This document shows positions 6,499-7,504 of a stretch of 7,504 nt of DNA, piece by piece. Position 1 is the stretch's first letter. Every line of letters starts with the position of its first letter. The notes under the pieces are model-generated. The model saw nothing but the letters and a program-made list of their open reading frames with translations, was not told the origin of the DNA and made no database searches. The stretch lies in assembly GCA_938041595.1 (NCBI GenBank), contig CALITN010000149.1:1-7504 (forward strand). Reading direction: 5' to 3'. A program made the translations under genes and the position numbers. The stretch comes from an uncultured Flavobacteriaceae bacterium. Lineage in GTDB: Bacteria; Bacteroidota; Bacteroidia; Flavobacteriales; Flavobacteriaceae.

Positions 6499-6828
6499 TT
6501 AGGCGTTGAGCTTGGGATTGTTGTGATGGCGGTCGTGATCACGTTGGGTTTTAAGATTCATTTTTTTATCGAATGCAGCCTGTAAATCAATATTGGTTTG
6601 ATTGGCCAAACACAAAACCACAAAAATCACATCGGCCAGTTCTTCCCCAAGATCTTTGTCTTTGTCGGAGGGTTTTTCGCTTTGTTCACCATAACGGCGC
6701 GCTATGATACGTGCCACCTCACCGACCTCTTCGGTAAGCTGCGCCATATTGGTCAATTCATCAAAATAACGAACACCGTGTTCTTGGATCCAGTCGTCTA
6801 CTGCTTTTTGTGCATGAGCTAAATTCAT
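6499..6828 (-). CDS. MazG-like nucleotide pyrophosphohydrolase (all-alpha NTP-PPase)
   Basis: This is a small 109-residue protein with a single MazG-type helical domain. The metal-binding signature is clear: EEVGE (33-37, Glu34 and Glu37) and, 26 residues later, EELAD (62-66, Glu63 and Asp66), each on a predicted helix. The length fits the short stand-alone type, such as B. subtilis YpjD, rather than the two-domain E. coli MazG. These enzymes split NTPs or dNTPs to NMP and pyrophosphate and are thought to clear unwanted nucleotides. The exact substrate cannot be read from the sequence. The C-terminal tail is rich in His, Asp and Asn (HDRHHNNP, 98-105). The ATG at 6826-6828 is 74 nt downstream of the HAD gene, a gap in which I see no convincing promoter. 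It probably forms a unit with aroA, 6 nt away. Confidence 0.9.
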   Translation of the reverse strand: MNLAHAQKAVDDWIQEHGVRYFDELTNMAQLTEEVGEVARIIARRYGEQSEKPSDKDKDLGEELADVIFVVLCLANQTNIDLQAAFDKKMNLKTQRDHDRHHNNPKLNA

Positions 6829-6902
6829 CCGGGAAAGTTTGTCGCTAAAATAGAAATATTTATCGGGCTATGAATGTCCGAATCGGGTTGTGGACTTGAT
6901 TT

Positions 6903-7504
6903 TTATAGCAACAACGCTTCTATTTCTTGTAAGGAATGAACCATGGGGCAAGCATTGTGGCTTTCCTCTCCATGGGAATTAAAATGAATGGCTTGCATGG
7001 ACAGATTCAAAGCCCCTTGAATATCTGCCTCCAAGCTATCCCCAATCATTATGGACTCCGCTGCAGTTTTTCCTGATTGAGCTAGGGCATATTCAAATAT
7101 CTCTGGGCTTGGTTTTTTATACCCTACCTGTTCGGCGGTAAAAACTTTTCCAAAAAAAGGCTGCAGTCCTGAATTTCTCATTTTATGGTACTGAACACTG
7201 TCGAAGCCATTGGTAATAATATGCATCTCATATCGCTTTTGCAGCTTTTGCAGCAATTCGATGGTTCCGTCAAACAGATGCGTGAAGTCACTGAGGTAGC
7301 CTATATAACGTTCATTGACAATGGATAACAAGCGTTCTGAGTAGTCAAAGTGTAATGCTTTGAATGTTTTTTCCAATCGAAGGTTCCTTAGTTCGATATG
7401 GGTAATCTTGTTTTCCCGATACAATTTCCAGCACGCGTGATTGATGGGACTGTATACCTCGATAAAGGCCTGAAGGGGAATGGGAATGTTTTCTTCCTCA
7501 AAAA
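6903..7504 (-). CDS. YjjG/YfnB-type HAD nucleotidase (N-terminus cut by the window end)
   Basis: The frame is open from the window edge to TAA at 6903-6905 and shows 199 codons. An in-frame TTG at 7422-7424 could be mistaken for the start, but the codons before it continue the protein (IPIPLQAFIEVYSPINHACW) in a way that resembles YjjG-family proteins, so the true start lies beyond the window. Visible HAD motifs are ITNGF (motif II, Thr at 7212-7214), YKKPSPEIF (motif III, Lys at 7113-7115) and MIGDSLEAD (motif IV, Asp at 7038-7040 and 7023-7025). The DxD nucleophile motif and about 25-30 N-terminal residues are outside. The helical cap occupies the first part. E. coli YjjG removes phosphate from UMP, dUMP, dTMP and abnormal pyrimidine nucleotides, and a similar role is inferred. 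It lies 74 nt upstream of a MazG-like enzyme, another nucleotide-pool protein. Confidence 0.9.
   Translation of the reverse strand, partial: FEEENIPIPLQAFIEVYSPINHACWKLYRENKITHIELRNLRLEKTFKALHFDYSERLLSIVNERYIGYLSDFTHLFDGTIELLQKLQKRYEMHIITNGFDSVQYHKMRNSGLQPFFGKVFTAEQVGYKKPSPEIFEYALAQSGKTAAESIMIGDSLEADIQGALNLSMQAIHFNSHGEESHNACPMVHSLQEIEALLL

Noticed and set aside
6845..6852. Minus-strand TATTTTAG as a -7 promoter box for the MazG-like gene
   Set aside because: It deviates from TAnnTTTG in the TTTG part, and no TTTG/TTG lies at the right distance upstream.
7422..7424. TTG as the start of the HAD protein
   Set aside because: The reading frame continues upstream to the window edge with family-like residues, and the essential DxD motif would be missing from a protein starting here.

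Overview
The window looks like a conserved core-chromosome segment of a Bacteroidota bacterium, most likely Flavobacteriia or a close relative. The evidence is moderately AT-rich DNA, starts without clear Shine-Dalgarno sequences, a promoter of the Bacteroidota type (TTTG, then TAnnTTTG) before queA, and proteins that match my memory of flavobacterial homologues. These include a DnaG that lacks the zinc ligands and a compact AroA with a His-His-Ala-Gly-Thr loop. No mobile element, CRISPR array, tRNA or rRNA gene is visible, and no gene-free stretch exceeds 300 bases.

Layout: seven genes lie head to tail on the minus strand, so transcription runs from high to low coordinates. In order of transcription they are: a YjjG-type HAD nucleotidase cut by the window end (7504-6903), a MazG-like nucleotide pyrophosphohydrolase (6828-6499), aroA for EPSP synthase (6492-5263), queA for the queuosine pathway (5194-4145), rlmN for the 23S rRNA/tRNA methyltransferase (4127-3090), a polyprenyl diphosphate synthase (3039-2062) and dnaG primase (2024-63). 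At the far left, plus-strand bases 1-66 read as the last 21 codons of a convergent gene, probably a LuxR/NarL-type response regulator. Its stop overlaps that of dnaG within one TTAA.

Transcription units: mazG-like and aroA are 6 nt apart and probably cotranscribed. A 68-nt gap follows, holding an AT-rich hairpin/palindrome and the best promoter in the window, which should drive queA-rlmN (17-nt gap) and perhaps the polyprenyl synthase (50-nt gap) and dnaG (37-nt gap).

Functionally the genes are housekeeping: nucleotide-pool sanitation (HAD, MazG-like), the shikimate pathway to chorismate (AroA), tRNA and rRNA modification (QueA, RlmN), the isoprenoid chain for a quinone or carrier lipid (polyprenyl synthase) and replication priming (DnaG). 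AroA and the polyprenyl synthase could both feed menaquinone, through chorismate and the side chain respectively. I find no undescribed multi-gene system. The most interesting points are within otherwise ordinary genes: all four zinc ligands of DnaG are replaced, AroA has a shortened N-terminal region with Phe at the Pro101 position, and a palindrome overlaps the queA promoter.
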